This document shows positions 7,529 through 17,116 of a DNA stretch of 64,000 nucleotides, one piece after another. Each line of letters opens with the position of its first letter. Positions within the stretch are counted from its first letter, which is position 1. The stretch spans positions 1 through 64,000 of the forward strand of contig JACKEV010000020.1 in NCBI GenBank assembly GCA_020632795.1, read 5' to 3'. The DNA is from Alphaproteobacteria bacterium (lineage in GTDB: Bacteria; Myxococcota_A; UBA796; CAJQPC01). The notes beneath the pieces are model-generated. The model had not been told where the DNA came from. It saw only the letters and a program-made list of their open reading frames with translations, and ran no database searches. The translations under genes were made by a program, and so were the position numbers.

Positions 7529-9307
7529 ATGGTCCTGTCGCGTCTCCAGCTCCTCGTCCCCCTCCTCGCCGTAGCGGCCTGCAGGCCGGCGACCCCCGAC
7601 ACCGCTGCGCCCGCCCCCTGGTTCACCCCGGGCGAGCTGATCCCGGCGTTTGAGCACGCGAACGCCATCTGGGCCGGCGTCGCGATGCTCGACTACGACG
7701 GCGACGGCTGGCTGGACCTCTACTTCACCAACGGCCTGAACCACCCCGACGCCCTGTACCGCAACCAGGGGGACGGCACCTTCCAGGACGTCACCGCCGC
7801 CGCCGGGCTGGGATCGCTGCTGGAGAACGGCTCGGTGGTGGCCGGGGACCTCGACAACGACGGCGACCCCGACATGGTGCTGGCCGGGGCCTGCTCCACC
7901 GGGACCATCAACCCGGACAACAACCTCTCCCTGTACGACGGGCACAAGCGGGTGCTGCGCAACAACGGCGACGGCACCTTCACCACCGAGCTGGTGCCCA
8001 TCGACAGCCCCATCCTGACGCTGTGCACCACCGGCATGACCCTGGCCGACCTCGACCAGGACGGCTGGCTGGATCTGGTCGTCTCCAACTCCGATGACGC
8101 CGACTTCGCGCCCCCCTGGGGCCTGCGCAAGGGCGCCGGGGTCAACGCGAACCTGCTGCTGTACAACGACGGCGCGGGCAACCTCACCCGGGTCGTGGGC
8201 GCGCCCCGGGACGGGGAGCACCCCTACACCACCTTCACCACGGTGGTGATGGACCTCACCGACGACGGACGCCCCGACCTGCTCTACGGCGAGGGCGGCT
8301 GGTACGTCCACGTCATGACCCAGGACAGCGAGGGCGCGTTCCACTACAACCCCGCGCGCTCCGAGACCGGACACGGCCTGTGGATGGGCATGGCGGTCGC
8401 CGACTACGACCTGGACGGCGACCTGGACGTGTACGCCACCAACCAGGGCCTGAGCACCCTGATCGCCGGGTTCGACAACTTCACCGACCTGGACCTGGAG
8501 TCCGGCGAGTTCGTGAACCTCTACCACGCCGTGCTGGCCAACGAGGGCGGCGTGCTGGTGCCCGAGGCCTGGCCGGTCACCGCAGACCACCCGCTGGCCG
8601 GGGACGGCTTCGCGGGCATCGACGGGGGCTACCTGGACCTCACCGCGCCCGAGGGCCTCGACCGCATGCCCTGGGGCTGGGGCGCGGTGAGCCTGGACGC
8701 CGACGCGGACAGCCTCCCCGACGTCGCCTTCGTGGGGAACAACTGCAGCCCGCCGCTGATGATCATCCACGACGAGCCCCACGGCGCCGGGCCCGGCGCG
8801 CTCCTGCTCAACGACGGCGCCGGGGGCTTCCGGGACGTCACCTGGGAGGCCGGGATCGCCAACCTGGACGAGCAGGGCCGCTACCCCGACGGGCGGGGCA
8901 TCGCCACGGGCGACCTCAACAACGACGGCTACGCCGACCTCGTCTTCGCCAACCGCAGCTACAACCCCTCCGAGACCAGCTCCCTGACCCAACAGCCCGG
9001 GATCCCGCTGATCTGGCTGAGCACGCCTCGGGACCACGCCTGGTTGAGGGTGCGCCCGGTGGGCGACGCGGGCAGCAACCGCGACGGCATCGGCGCTGTC
9101 GTGCGGGTCTCCTGGGACGACGAGACGCGCGTCCACCTGCTGGGCGGCGGCGGGGAGACCAGCTCCTCTTCGGAGCGGGTGCTGACCCTGGGGGTCGGGG
9201 ACGCCGACCTCGTCGACGTCGAGGTAGAGTTCCCCTCCGGGCGGACGGTGCGCGTCGAGGGCGTCACCCCCCGCCAGGAGTTGGTCGTGAGGGAGTCTGA
9301 CGCATGA
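7529..9307 (+). CDS. FG-GAP/VCBS repeat lipoprotein with ASPIC/UnbV C-terminal domain
   Basis: 592 residues. The signal MVLSRLQLLVPLLAVAAC ends in a lipobox (Cys18). At least six FG-GAP/VCBS blades follow, each with a DxDxDGxxD Ca-binding loop (DYDGDGWLDL, DLDNDGDPDM, DLDQDGWLDL, DYDLDGDLDV, DLNNDGYADL), consistent with a seven-bladed beta-propeller. The C-terminus (GIGAVVRVSW to VEGVTPRQELVV) matches the ASPIC/UnbV domain. Its stop overlaps the start of a multihaem cytochrome as ATGA, implying co-translation and a common exported function. No Shine-Dalgarno is obvious. Exact role unknown. Confidence 0.88.
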   Translation: MVLSRLQLLVPLLAVAACRPATPDTAAPAPWFTPGELIPAFEHANAIWAGVAMLDYDGDGWLDLYFTNGLNHPDALYRNQGDGTFQDVTAAAGLGSLLENGSVVAGDLDNDGDPDMVLAGACSTGTINPDNNLSLYDGHKRVLRNNGDGTFTTELVPIDSPILTLCTTGMTLADLDQDGWLDLVVSNSDDADFAPPWGLRKGAGVNANLLLYNDGAGNLTRVVGAPRDGEHPYTTFTTVVMDLTDDGRPDLLYGEGGWYVHVMTQDSEGAFHYNPARSETGHGLWMGMAVADYDLDGDLDVYATNQGLSTLIAGFDNFTDLDLESGEFVNLYHAVLANEGGVLVPEAWPVTADHPLAGDGFAGIDGGYLDLTAPEGLDRMPWGWGAVSLDADADSLPDVAFVGNNCSPPLMIIHDEPHGAGPGALLLNDGAGGFRDVTWEAGIANLDEQGRYPDGRGIATGDLNNDGYADLVFANRSYNPSETSSLTQQPGIPLIWLSTPRDHAWLRVRPVGDAGSNRDGIGAVVRVSWDDETRVHLLGGGGETSSSSERVLTLGVGDADLVDVEVEFPSGRTVRVEGVTPRQELVVRESDA

Positions 9308-10731
9308 CGCACCTGCTTGTGCTGCTCCTGTCGGCCTGCGGGGACCCCCCCCAGGACACCGCGACGCCGCCCGTCGACGCGCCGCTTGAGAACTACAGCC
9401 CGGCCGCCGAGTGCGCCGACTGCCACCCCCGCCAGTACGCCGAGTGGCGCCAGTCCATGCACGCCTATGCCGCGAAGAGCCCCGTCTTCGACGCGATGGC
9501 GGCCAAGGCGTTCCGGGACACCTCCGGCGAGGTCGGCACCTTCTGCACCGGCTGCCACACCCAGGCCGGCACCCGGGCCGGCGAGCCCGGCTCGACCACC
9601 GCCGCCACCCGCAGCGATCTGTCCCTGGAGGGCATCACCTGCGACTTCTGCCACAGCGCCACCGGACACTCCGGCCCCATCGGCAACACGAACATCGTGT
9701 CCGAGCCGGGCATGGTCAAGGTCGGGCCCTACGCGGACGGCACCAGCGCCTACCACGCCTCCGCGCAGTCCGACTTCATCACCTCCCCCGACTTCTGCGG
9801 GAGCTGCCACGACGTCTTCAAGTTCCCCGGGCTGCGCATCGAGGAGGCCTACACCGAGTACGTCGTCTCCCCGGCCGCCGAGGAGGCCGTGCGCTGCCAG
9901 GACTGCCACATGGGCGTCACCCCCGGCGTGCCCGGCGAGCGCCCCGTCGGCCCCTCGGCGGTGGTCGAGGGCGTGCCCGGCCCCGACCGCGAGGTCACCA
10001 GCCACGCCTTCGTGGGCCCCGACTACAGCCTGATCGACGCCTTCCCCTTCCCCGACGACCTCGCCGCCAGCGCCGAAGCCCAGGCCGCCTACCTCGAGAA
10101 GGTCGAGGTGCTGCTCTCCAACGCCGGGCGCCTCCGCGACCTGTCCGCCCGCGCCCTGGCCGGCAGCGAGAGCCTCGCGGTGCGGGTGGACCTGACCCTG
10201 GAGAACCTCATCTCCGGGCACGGCTTCCCCACCGGCTTCACCTCCGAGCGCCAGGTCTGGATCGAGCTGACCATCACCGACCGCGACGGCACCGTGTACC
10301 CCGTCTCCGGCGACCTGGACGCCTGGGGCGACCTCCGGGACGCCCACTCCTGGGCGGTGGGCAGCGGGGCCGCCGCGCGCGACGCGCAGCTCGTCAACCT
10401 CCAGTCCGAGAACTTCGTCAGCCGCCACGGCTACGACGCCGCGGGCGATCAGCTCCCCCTCATGGACGCCAACGACATCGAGGAGTCGTCGACCATCTTC
10501 CCCTTCGACGCCAGCTCCATCCTCAAGAACAACCTGGAGCCCCTGGAGCAGCGCCCCGTCAGCTACGTCGCCGAGCTGCCCCTGGAGGCGCGGCCGCCGT
10601 TCACGGTCACCGCGCGCCTGCACTACCGCAACCTGCCCCCCTACCTGCTGCGGGCCCTGCACCTCGACGACCTCGTCGACCGTCTGCACGTCTTCACGAT
10701 CGACGAGGCCCAGGTCACCATCAACCCGTGA
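9304..10731 (+). CDS. Pentahaem cytochrome c lipoprotein
   Basis: 475 residues with five CxxCH haem-attachment motifs at about 37-41, 81-85, 113-117, 165-169 and 198-202, all in the N-terminal half, as in the cytochrome c554/c-prime multihaem group. The C-terminal half (about 250-475) is a beta-rich region with no haem motif. The start overlaps the upstream stop (ATGA) and gives MTHLLVLLLSAC, a short signal without a basic n-region, then GDPPQDTATPP. It should sit in the periplasm or outer membrane as an electron-transfer protein. The electron donor and acceptor are not encoded nearby. It converges with the next gene across a 3-nt gap. Confidence 0.9.
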   Translation: MTHLLVLLLSACGDPPQDTATPPVDAPLENYSPAAECADCHPRQYAEWRQSMHAYAAKSPVFDAMAAKAFRDTSGEVGTFCTGCHTQAGTRAGEPGSTTAATRSDLSLEGITCDFCHSATGHSGPIGNTNIVSEPGMVKVGPYADGTSAYHASAQSDFITSPDFCGSCHDVFKFPGLRIEEAYTEYVVSPAAEEAVRCQDCHMGVTPGVPGERPVGPSAVVEGVPGPDREVTSHAFVGPDYSLIDAFPFPDDLAASAEAQAAYLEKVEVLLSNAGRLRDLSARALAGSESLAVRVDLTLENLISGHGFPTGFTSERQVWIELTITDRDGTVYPVSGDLDAWGDLRDAHSWAVGSGAAARDAQLVNLQSENFVSRHGYDAAGDQLPLMDANDIEESSTIFPFDASSILKNNLEPLEQRPVSYVAELPLEARPPFTVTARLHYRNLPPYLLRALHLDDLVDRLHVFTIDEAQVTINP

Positions 10732-10734
10732 GCG

Positions 10735-13344
10735 CTACTGCTCCACGCCCAGGATGAGGTACAGAGCGCCAGCGTCTGTGCCGCCCGCGTCGTTGCCCGC
10801 GGAGTTGATCAGGATGTCGGCGAAGCCGTCGCCGGTGTTCGCGAGGTCGGGGGCCATGCCCACGGTGGTGCCGGCGGAGTCGTCGGTGGCCTCGCCCTGG
10901 AAGCGCGCGTCGGCGCTGGTCAGCGCGTAGGTCCCTGACATCCCGGAGGCGCTGCCGAAGAACAGGTACACCGCGCCCTGGTCGAGCAGCCCCTCGTCGC
11001 TGGAGGCGATGAGCACGTCGTTGTGGCCGTCGCCGTCCACGTCGCCGCCGCCGCCCACCGAGTCGCCCGCCGAGTCGCCGGTGCTCGTCCCCCGGAACTT
11101 GGCGGTGTAGGCGGACAGGCTGCCGCTGACCAGCCCGTTGCCGGAGATGAGGTAGGCCGCGCCGGTGTTGGAGCCGACGTCGTCGTCGCCGGGGGCGCCG
11201 ACCAGGATCTCGTCGTAGCCGTCGCCGTCCATGTCGCCCGCGCTGGCGATGGCCTGGCCGGCGGTGTCGCCGGTGGACTCGCCGGTGAGCTTGATGTCGG
11301 CGTTGCCCAGGCTGAAGCGCCCGGTGGTGCCGCCGAAGACCACGTACACCGCGCCGGAGCTGGCGCCCGCGGTGTCCTCCAGGGGCGCGCCGACGACCAG
11401 ATCCTGCTGCCCGTCGCCGTTGATGTCGGCCGAGGCCAGCCGGTCGCCCACCGAGTCGCTGCTGGTCTCGCCCTCCAGGATCAGCTCGGCGTCCTCGACG
11501 TCGTAGTCCCCGCGCGCGAAGGGCCCGGAGGCGACGTAGATGATGCCCGCCGAGCGCACCGAGCTGCTCACGTTGGCGTAGGGGGCGCCCATGGCGATGT
11601 CGGCGTTGTTGTCGCCGTCGGTGTCGCCCATCACCAGGGAGGCGATGCCGAGGCGGTCCCACTGGGCCTCGCCGTAGAAGTACGTGTCCGCGTCGTTGGA
11701 GAGCACGACGTCCCCGGTGACGGGCCCGCGCACGAGGTAGACCACCCCGGCGCGGTTGGCGAGGTCGCCCGCGCTGCGGTGCGCGCCAGCGATGACGTCG
11801 GGGGTCCCGTCGCCGCTGAGGTCGTAGCCGCCGCTGACGAAGCGCGCGGCCTGCTCGTCCGCGTTGCCCATGAGCTTGGCGTCGTAGTTGGACAGGTCGA
11901 TCGAGGCGTCCGTGATCGGCCCGAGGACGAGGTAGGCCGCGCCCGCGTCGGCGCCGTTGCTGTCCTCCAGAGGGGCGCCGATCCAGAGGTCCCCGGCGCC
12001 GTCGCCGTTGACGTCGCCCGCGTAGGAGAAGTCGGTGCCCGCGCCGCCGTTGGCGGACTCGCCGATCAGGATGGTGTCGGCGGTGGAGAGGTCCTGCTCG
12101 CAGGCGTTGAAGCCGCCGTCGCAGTCGTTGTCGACGCCGTCGTTGCAGACCTCGATGGCGTCGGGGTTCACGTCTGCTGAAGCGTCGTCGCAGTCGGTGT
12201 CATCGTCGACGAAGCCGTTGGGCTGCTCGCAGGAGGTGGTCCCGGTGGCGCTGTCGCCGAAGGTGTCGCCGTCGCTGTCCAGGTACCAGGTGTCGGCGTC
12301 GGCGGCGTCGTCCTCGTCGGTGGTGCCGTCGCAGTCGTTGTCGATGAGGTCGCAGAGCTCCAGGGCCCCCGGGTTGACGCCGGGGTCGCTGTCGTCGCAG
12401 TCGTCGATGTTGTCGGCGTAGCCGGCGGGCTGCTCGCAGGAGAAGTCGTAGCCGCCTGCGTAGCCGTAGCCGTCGCCGTCGCTGTCGAGGAACCAGATGG
12501 TGGTCGGGTTCAGGTCGCCGTCGGCGTCGTCGCAGTCGTCCGCGTTGTCGACGTAGCCGGAGGGCTGCTCGCAGGAGGTCAGGGTGCTGTCGGGGTCGCC
12601 GTAGTCGTCGGCGTCGGCGTCGGCGTACCAGACGGTGTCGGGGTTGACGCTGGCGTCGTTGTCGTCGCAGTCGTCGGGGTTGTCGACGTACCGGGAGGGC
12701 TGCTCGCAGGCCCGGGTGGTGTTGTCGGCGGTGCCGTAGGTGTCGCGGTCGGAGTCGTAGTACCAGGTGGGCGCGTCGACGGCGCCGTCCTCGTCGATCT
12801 CGCCGTCGCAGTTGTTATCGACCGCGTCGCACAGCTCGTCGGCGTCGGGGTTGATGTCGGCGACGCCGTCGTCACACTCCTCGCAGGCGGCGAAGCCGTC
12901 GCCGTCGCCGTCCTCGAAGCCCACGCTGCCGTCGCAGTTGTAGTCGTTGGGGTCGGTGCAGTCGTCCTCGGTGGCGCCGGGGTGGTAGTCCTGGTCGGCG
13001 TCGTTGCAGTCCCCGCCGTCCAGGGCGTAGCCCTCCAGGGCCTCGCAGGAGATCACCGCGCGGCCGTCGTCGCCCCAGCCGTCGCGGTCGCCGTCGGTGT
13101 AGTAGGTGACGCCGTCGACGGCGTCGTTGTCGGTCAGGCCGTCGCAGTCGTTGTCGACGCCGTCGCACACCTCGTCGGCGCCCACGTGCACGTCGGGGTT
13201 GAGGTCGTCGCAGTCCTCGTCGCCGCCGTAGCCATCGCCGTCCTCGTCGACGAGGGGGACGCCGGTGTCGTCGCCGGTGTTGTCCTTGCGGCAGCCGACG
13301 CTGGCGATGAGCGCGAAGGTGAGGATCAGTCGTCCGGTCGTCAT
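10735..13344 (-). CDS. Lipoprotein with MopE-type metal-binding repeats and FG-GAP propeller
   Basis: 869 residues. The signal ends in ASVGC (Cys18), followed by a DDTG tether. Residues of about 30-400 are repeated units of the form DCDD..NP...EVCDGVDNDCDG, the 'putative metal-binding motif' first noticed in MopE and abundant in Myxococcota. From about 410 to the end come FG-GAP repeats (DVNGDGAGDLWIGAP, DMDGDGYDEILVGAPG) that should form an integrin-like propeller. AGGAGA precedes the ATG at 13344. It is a surface or secreted Ca-binding protein; ligand and role unknown. The near-periodic DNA of the repeat region is coding, not a CRISPR. Confidence 0.88.
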   Translation of the reverse strand: MTTGRLILTFALIASVGCRKDNTGDDTGVPLVDEDGDGYGGDEDCDDLNPDVHVGADEVCDGVDNDCDGLTDNDAVDGVTYYTDGDRDGWGDDGRAVISCEALEGYALDGGDCNDADQDYHPGATEDDCTDPNDYNCDGSVGFEDGDGDGFAACEECDDGVADINPDADELCDAVDNNCDGEIDEDGAVDAPTWYYDSDRDTYGTADNTTRACEQPSRYVDNPDDCDDNDASVNPDTVWYADADADDYGDPDSTLTSCEQPSGYVDNADDCDDADGDLNPTTIWFLDSDGDGYGYAGGYDFSCEQPAGYADNIDDCDDSDPGVNPGALELCDLIDNDCDGTTDEDDAADADTWYLDSDGDTFGDSATGTTSCEQPNGFVDDDTDCDDASADVNPDAIEVCNDGVDNDCDGGFNACEQDLSTADTILIGESANGGAGTDFSYAGDVNGDGAGDLWIGAPLEDSNGADAGAAYLVLGPITDASIDLSNYDAKLMGNADEQAARFVSGGYDLSGDGTPDVIAGAHRSAGDLANRAGVVYLVRGPVTGDVVLSNDADTYFYGEAQWDRLGIASLVMGDTDGDNNADIAMGAPYANVSSSVRSAGIIYVASGPFARGDYDVEDAELILEGETSSDSVGDRLASADINGDGQQDLVVGAPLEDTAGASSGAVYVVFGGTTGRFSLGNADIKLTGESTGDTAGQAIASAGDMDGDGYDEILVGAPGDDDVGSNTGAAYLISGNGLVSGSLSAYTAKFRGTSTGDSAGDSVGGGGDVDGDGHNDVLIASSDEGLLDQGAVYLFFGSASGMSGTYALTSADARFQGEATDDSAGTTVGMAPDLANTGDGFADILINSAGNDAGGTDAGALYLILGVEQ

Positions 13345-13511
13345 GGGCTGTCTCCTGGGAGGCCTGGCTGCTTGAGCATAGCCGGCCCGGTGGTGTCCCT
13401 GCAGAGGGTGCAGGAGGGCTGCTGGATCACTGAGGACATGGCTGGGCGGGGGGTCAGCCGATACAGGCGATCCGTTCAGCCCCCCGGCGGCTCTGTCGGG
13501 AGCGGAGGCCC

Positions 13512-15518
13512 ATGCAGACCCCTGTCCACATCGCCCTCGGCGCCCTGCTCGGCGCCCTGCTCGGCGCCGTCTGGTGGGCCGCCTACGTGCCCACCGCCTA
13601 CCCCCTCGGGATCCTGCTCGGGGCCCACGCCGCCGGGGGCGCGGCCCTTGCCGCCGGCCTCTCCGCCCTGGGCGCCGAGGCCCGCCGGGGGCCGCCCCTG
13701 GTCCTCGCCCTGCTGTTCGGAGGGGTCGTCGTGCCCGCCGCCCTGCCGCCGGTCTACCAGGCCGGCCTCGTCGGGGGCAAGGCCGGGGCGGTGGTCTTCG
13801 CCCTCGCCGCGCTGGTGGGGGTGGGTCTGGGCGCGGGCGTGGGGCTGGCCTGGGTGCGCGGCAGCCGCGCCATCGCCCTGGGAGCGGCGGCCCTGGGGCT
13901 CGGTGGGGCGGCGGGGGTCTTCCTCACCGGACAGGGGGCCATCCCCGACGAGAGCCAGCCCACCGCGCAGCCCGCGGCGACCCGCTTCCCCCAGGCGCCG
14001 GTGATGGTCTTCGGCATCGACGGCGGGGACTGGCGGGTCATGGACCCTCTGCTGGAGCGGGGCGAGCTGCCCAACCTCGCCGCCCTGATCGCCCGGGGGC
14101 GGCACGGCGTGCTGCGCTCGATGGAGCCGATGGCCTCCCCGGTCATCTGGACCACCATCTTCACCGGCATGACCCCCGAGGGCCACGGCCTGGTGGACTG
14201 GAACCGCTCCGACGCCCGCAGCCGGCGGGTGCCGATGCTCTGGGACATCTTCGGGGCCCACGCCCGCAGCTCCCTGACGGTCAACGTGCCGGGGAGCTGG
14301 CCGCCGCACCCGGTGCTCTATGGGCGGCTTATCTCGGGCTTCCCCATCCCCGGGCTGACCAGCGGGGACACCGGGCACCTGCTGGGGCGGGTGGTCACGA
14401 CCGAGGACAGCGGCGGGCTGGTGCCCACCACCGTCGCCCAGGGCGGGGACGGCGCGTTCACCGCCACCCTGCCGCTGGCCATCCCCGAGATCGCGCCCCG
14501 GGTGCCGGGCGTGCGCAGCGTGCTCATCGATCAGCTCGCCATGCAGAGCCTGCTGCCGGTCAACGGCGACACCCTGAGCCTGCAGGTGTCCACCGACGCC
14601 CACGGCGCGGAGGTCCGCGGGGACTTCGAGGCCGCCGCAGTGCGCCTCTCCGTGGGGGGTTGGAGCCCCTGGCTGGAGGTGCGGCGCGCCGGGCTGGTAT
14701 GCTGGATCCGATTGTATCTCATGGAGGCAGGACCCCAGCGCCTCACCCTGTTCGTCAGCCCGGCGTTCCAGGACCCCCGCGCACCCCGCCACCCCTACCA
14801 GACCGGCGTCGATCCCGAGGCCCTGGTGACCGGTGAGGGGCCCTACGTGGTCGAGGGCCTGGGCTGGATCGCCCACCGCGACCCGCGGGTGGCGCGCCTG
14901 GTGCCCGACATGATCTTCGAGGTGCAGCAGACCCAGGTGGAGGCCGCCGACCGGCTGCTGGCGGGCGGCCCGGTGGACCTGCTGTCCTTCGTGTACACCG
15001 CGACCGACCGGCTGCAGCACCCGTTCTGGCCCCTGCACGACGCCTCGGAGTACGGCGAATGGTCTCCACCCGACACGGTCAAGGGGCTCGACCCGGTGGT
15101 GGACGCCTACCGCCAGGCGGACGACGCCCTGGGGCGCCTGCTCCAGCGCATGCCCGAGGACACGCTCGTCTTCATCGTCAGCGACCACGGCGCGGACCCC
15201 CACGACGGCCACATGGACGAGGGCGAGGCCGGGCACCGGCTCACCGGGATCTGGATCGCGGCGGGGCCGGGGGTGCCGGCCGACCCCGAGCGGCTGGAGA
15301 TGTCTGTGGTGGATGTCACGCCGACCGTGCTGCATTGCGCGGGCGCGCCGGTGGCGCAGGACTTCGAGGGCGCGGCAGTCGGGGCGGTGTGCCCGGAGGT
15401 CGGCGCGGCGGGGCCGGTGGCGAGCTACATCGGCGACGCCGGGAGCGCGACGGAGGCGGGGGAGGAGGTGGACGCCGAGCAGGTGGAGCAGATCCGGGCG
15501 TTGGGGTATATGGATTGA
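13512..15518 (+). CDS. Membrane-anchored alkaline-phosphatase-superfamily (type I phosphodiesterase-like) enzyme
   Basis: 668 residues. Four hydrophobic segments occupy about residues 5-145; the catalytic domain follows. Metal-binding and nucleophile motifs of the alkaline phosphatase/nucleotide pyrophosphatase superfamily are visible: GIDGGDW near 168, SPVIWTTIFTGMTPEGHG near 214-231, and SDHGADPHDGH near 557-567 with a following GHRLTG. GGAG and GGAGG stand before the ATG. Known relatives hydrolyse phosphodiesters or transfer phospho-headgroups in the periplasm; substrate is not predictable. Transcribed divergently from the MopE-type lipoprotein, with a 167-bp shared promoter region. Confidence 0.85.
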   Translation: MQTPVHIALGALLGALLGAVWWAAYVPTAYPLGILLGAHAAGGAALAAGLSALGAEARRGPPLVLALLFGGVVVPAALPPVYQAGLVGGKAGAVVFALAALVGVGLGAGVGLAWVRGSRAIALGAAALGLGGAAGVFLTGQGAIPDESQPTAQPAATRFPQAPVMVFGIDGGDWRVMDPLLERGELPNLAALIARGRHGVLRSMEPMASPVIWTTIFTGMTPEGHGLVDWNRSDARSRRVPMLWDIFGAHARSSLTVNVPGSWPPHPVLYGRLISGFPIPGLTSGDTGHLLGRVVTTEDSGGLVPTTVAQGGDGAFTATLPLAIPEIAPRVPGVRSVLIDQLAMQSLLPVNGDTLSLQVSTDAHGAEVRGDFEAAAVRLSVGGWSPWLEVRRAGLVCWIRLYLMEAGPQRLTLFVSPAFQDPRAPRHPYQTGVDPEALVTGEGPYVVEGLGWIAHRDPRVARLVPDMIFEVQQTQVEAADRLLAGGPVDLLSFVYTATDRLQHPFWPLHDASEYGEWSPPDTVKGLDPVVDAYRQADDALGRLLQRMPEDTLVFIVSDHGADPHDGHMDEGEAGHRLTGIWIAAGPGVPADPERLEMSVVDVTPTVLHCAGAPVAQDFEGAAVGAVCPEVGAAGPVASYIGDAGSATEAGEEVDAEQVEQIRALGYMD

Positions 15519-15575
15519 CTGCGGGTGGGGCAGAATCCCCCTCCCAGCCGTCCTCTCCGCAGCCCCGAGGATCCG

Positions 15576-16556
15576 ATGATGCGTGCAATTGTAGTGAATG
15601 TCCCCGGGGGCCCCGACTGCTTCGACTACGAGGAGCGTCCCATCCCCGAGCCCGAGGCAGGCTGGATCCGCATCCGCATCGAGGCCTTCGGCCTGAACCG
15701 CAGCGAGTGGTTCACCCGCCGCGGCGAGTCCGCCACCGTGTCCTTCCCCCGCGTGCTCGGCATCGAGTGCGTCGGCGTGGTGGACAAGGACCCCAGCGGC
15801 GCGCTGACTGTCGGGCAGAACGTCGCCGCGCTGATGGGCGGCATGGGCCGCCAGTTCGACGGCGGCTACGCGGAGTACACGGTGGTGCCCGCCGCCAACG
15901 TGGTCCCCTTCGAGAGCGCGCTGCCCTGGCACGTGCTCGGCGCGCTCCCGGAGATGTTCCAGACCGCCCACGGCTCCCTGACGGCGGGGCTGGCGTGCGA
16001 GGCGGGGGAGACCCTGCTCATCCGCGGGGGCACCACCTCGGTCGGCATGATGGCCGCCCAGATCGCAAAGTCGATGGGCCTCCGTGTGCTGTCCACGACC
16101 CGGAACCCCGGCAAGGTCGAGGCGCTGCAGGCGCTCGGCGTCGACCATGTGCTCCTCGACAGCGGCGCGATCGTCGATGAGGTCCGTGCCGTGGCGGGGG
16201 GCAAGGTGGACAGGCTCCTGGAGCTGGTCGGCGGGGCCACCATCCTGGACAGCCTCCAGTGCGTGCGCCCGCGCGGCGTCGTCTGCTGGACCGGCTTCGT
16301 GAGCAGCGTGTGGCGCATCGAGCGCTTCAGCCCGCTCTTCCACCTCCCCCACACCGTCCGGCTGACCTTCTACGGCGGTGGCGCCGAGGACCTCGACCGC
16401 GCCGCCTTCCAGCGCCTCCTCGACGACGTGGCCGCCGGGCGGGCCACCGTGCCGATCGCCCGGGTGTTCGACTTTGACGAGATCGTGGAGGCCCACCGCC
16501 ACATGGACGAGAGCCGCGGGGCGGGCAAGCTGGTGGTGCTCACCCGCAGCGCCTGA
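15576..16556 (+). CDS. Zinc-independent quinone oxidoreductase (MDR superfamily)
   Basis: About 326 residues. N-terminal GroES-like domain (FGLNRSEWFTRRGES, GIECVGVV) and a Rossmann domain with the NADPH motif around GGTTSVGMMAAQIAKSMG, typical of quinone oxidoreductase-type medium-chain dehydrogenases without the catalytic zinc ligands. Such enzymes reduce quinones or enones with NADPH. ATG 15576 and ATG 15579 are both possible; GAGG lies 5-8 nt upstream. It converges with the next gene over a short gap that contains a weak ACCCC/GGGGT hairpin. Confidence 0.9.
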   Translation: MMRAIVVNVPGGPDCFDYEERPIPEPEAGWIRIRIEAFGLNRSEWFTRRGESATVSFPRVLGIECVGVVDKDPSGALTVGQNVAALMGGMGRQFDGGYAEYTVVPAANVVPFESALPWHVLGALPEMFQTAHGSLTAGLACEAGETLLIRGGTTSVGMMAAQIAKSMGLRVLSTTRNPGKVEALQALGVDHVLLDSGAIVDEVRAVAGGKVDRLLELVGGATILDSLQCVRPRGVVCWTGFVSSVWRIERFSPLFHLPHTVRLTFYGGGAEDLDRAAFQRLLDDVAAGRATVPIARVFDFDEIVEAHRHMDESRGAGKLVVLTRSA

Positions 16557-16600
16557 GGGCGGCCGGGCATCCGACACGCCGGACGCCACCCCCTCAGGGG

Positions 16601-17116
16601 TCAGCGCCCCAGCAGCCCCAGCACCACCTCCACCGCCTCTGCAGCGTCCTTCACCCCGACCACCGCGTCCGCCCGCCGCTCGTCCAGCCGCTCCCCAGCC
16701 AGCCGGGCGCTCCAGCCCTCCCCCAGCTCCAGCGCGACGATCGGCTTGTGGTGCTGCCAGGCCATCGCGATCTCGCTGAGGGTGCCCGCCCCGCCCCCGA
16801 CCGCGACCACCACGTCCGCCATCGCCACCAGGATGACGTTGCGGGCGTAGCCCATGCCGGTGGGCACGGCGACGTCGACCCAGGGGTTGGCGTCGTCCGC
16901 TGAGGCTCCCGGCAGCACCCCGACCACCCGGCCCTCCTCCCAGCCGTCCGCCTGCCGCGCCCCTCGGGAGGCCGCCGCCATCACGCCCCCAAGCCCGCCT
17001 GTCGCCACGCGGAAGCCCGCGTCCACGAGCCCACGCCCCAGCGCCTCGGCCTCGGCGAGCGCTTCGACCGAGGCGTCCTTCGCGCCGATGACCGCGATGA
17101 CCGGGCGGCGGCTCAC
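16601..17116 (-). CDS. TIGR00725/LOG-like Rossmann protein
   Basis: 171 residues with VIAVIGAKDAS at the N-terminus and the LOG/TIGR00725 signature GGGAGTLSEIAMAWQHHKP. Members resemble lysine-decarboxylase-like nucleotide-binding proteins; some relatives are cytokinin phosphoribohydrolases, but the TIGR00725 group has no proven substrate. The GTG at 17116 overlaps the stop of the upstream copper/haem lipoprotein (GTGA), which decides the start against an ATG at 17149 that lies inside the preceding gene. Coupled translation with an exported protein is odd for a cytosolic enzyme and probably just reflects compact gene packing. Confidence 0.82.
   Translation of the reverse strand: MSRRPVIAVIGAKDASVEALAEAEALGRGLVDAGFRVATGGLGGVMAAASRGARQADGWEEGRVVGVLPGASADDANPWVDVAVPTGMGYARNVILVAMADVVVAVGGGAGTLSEIAMAWQHHKPIVALELGEGWSARLAGERLDERRADAVVGVKDAAEAVEVVLGLLGR

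Noticed and set aside
12100..13240. CRISPR-like periodic repeats
   Set aside because: The periodicity comes from coding repeats of the MopE-type protein; no uniform repeats with unique spacers exist.
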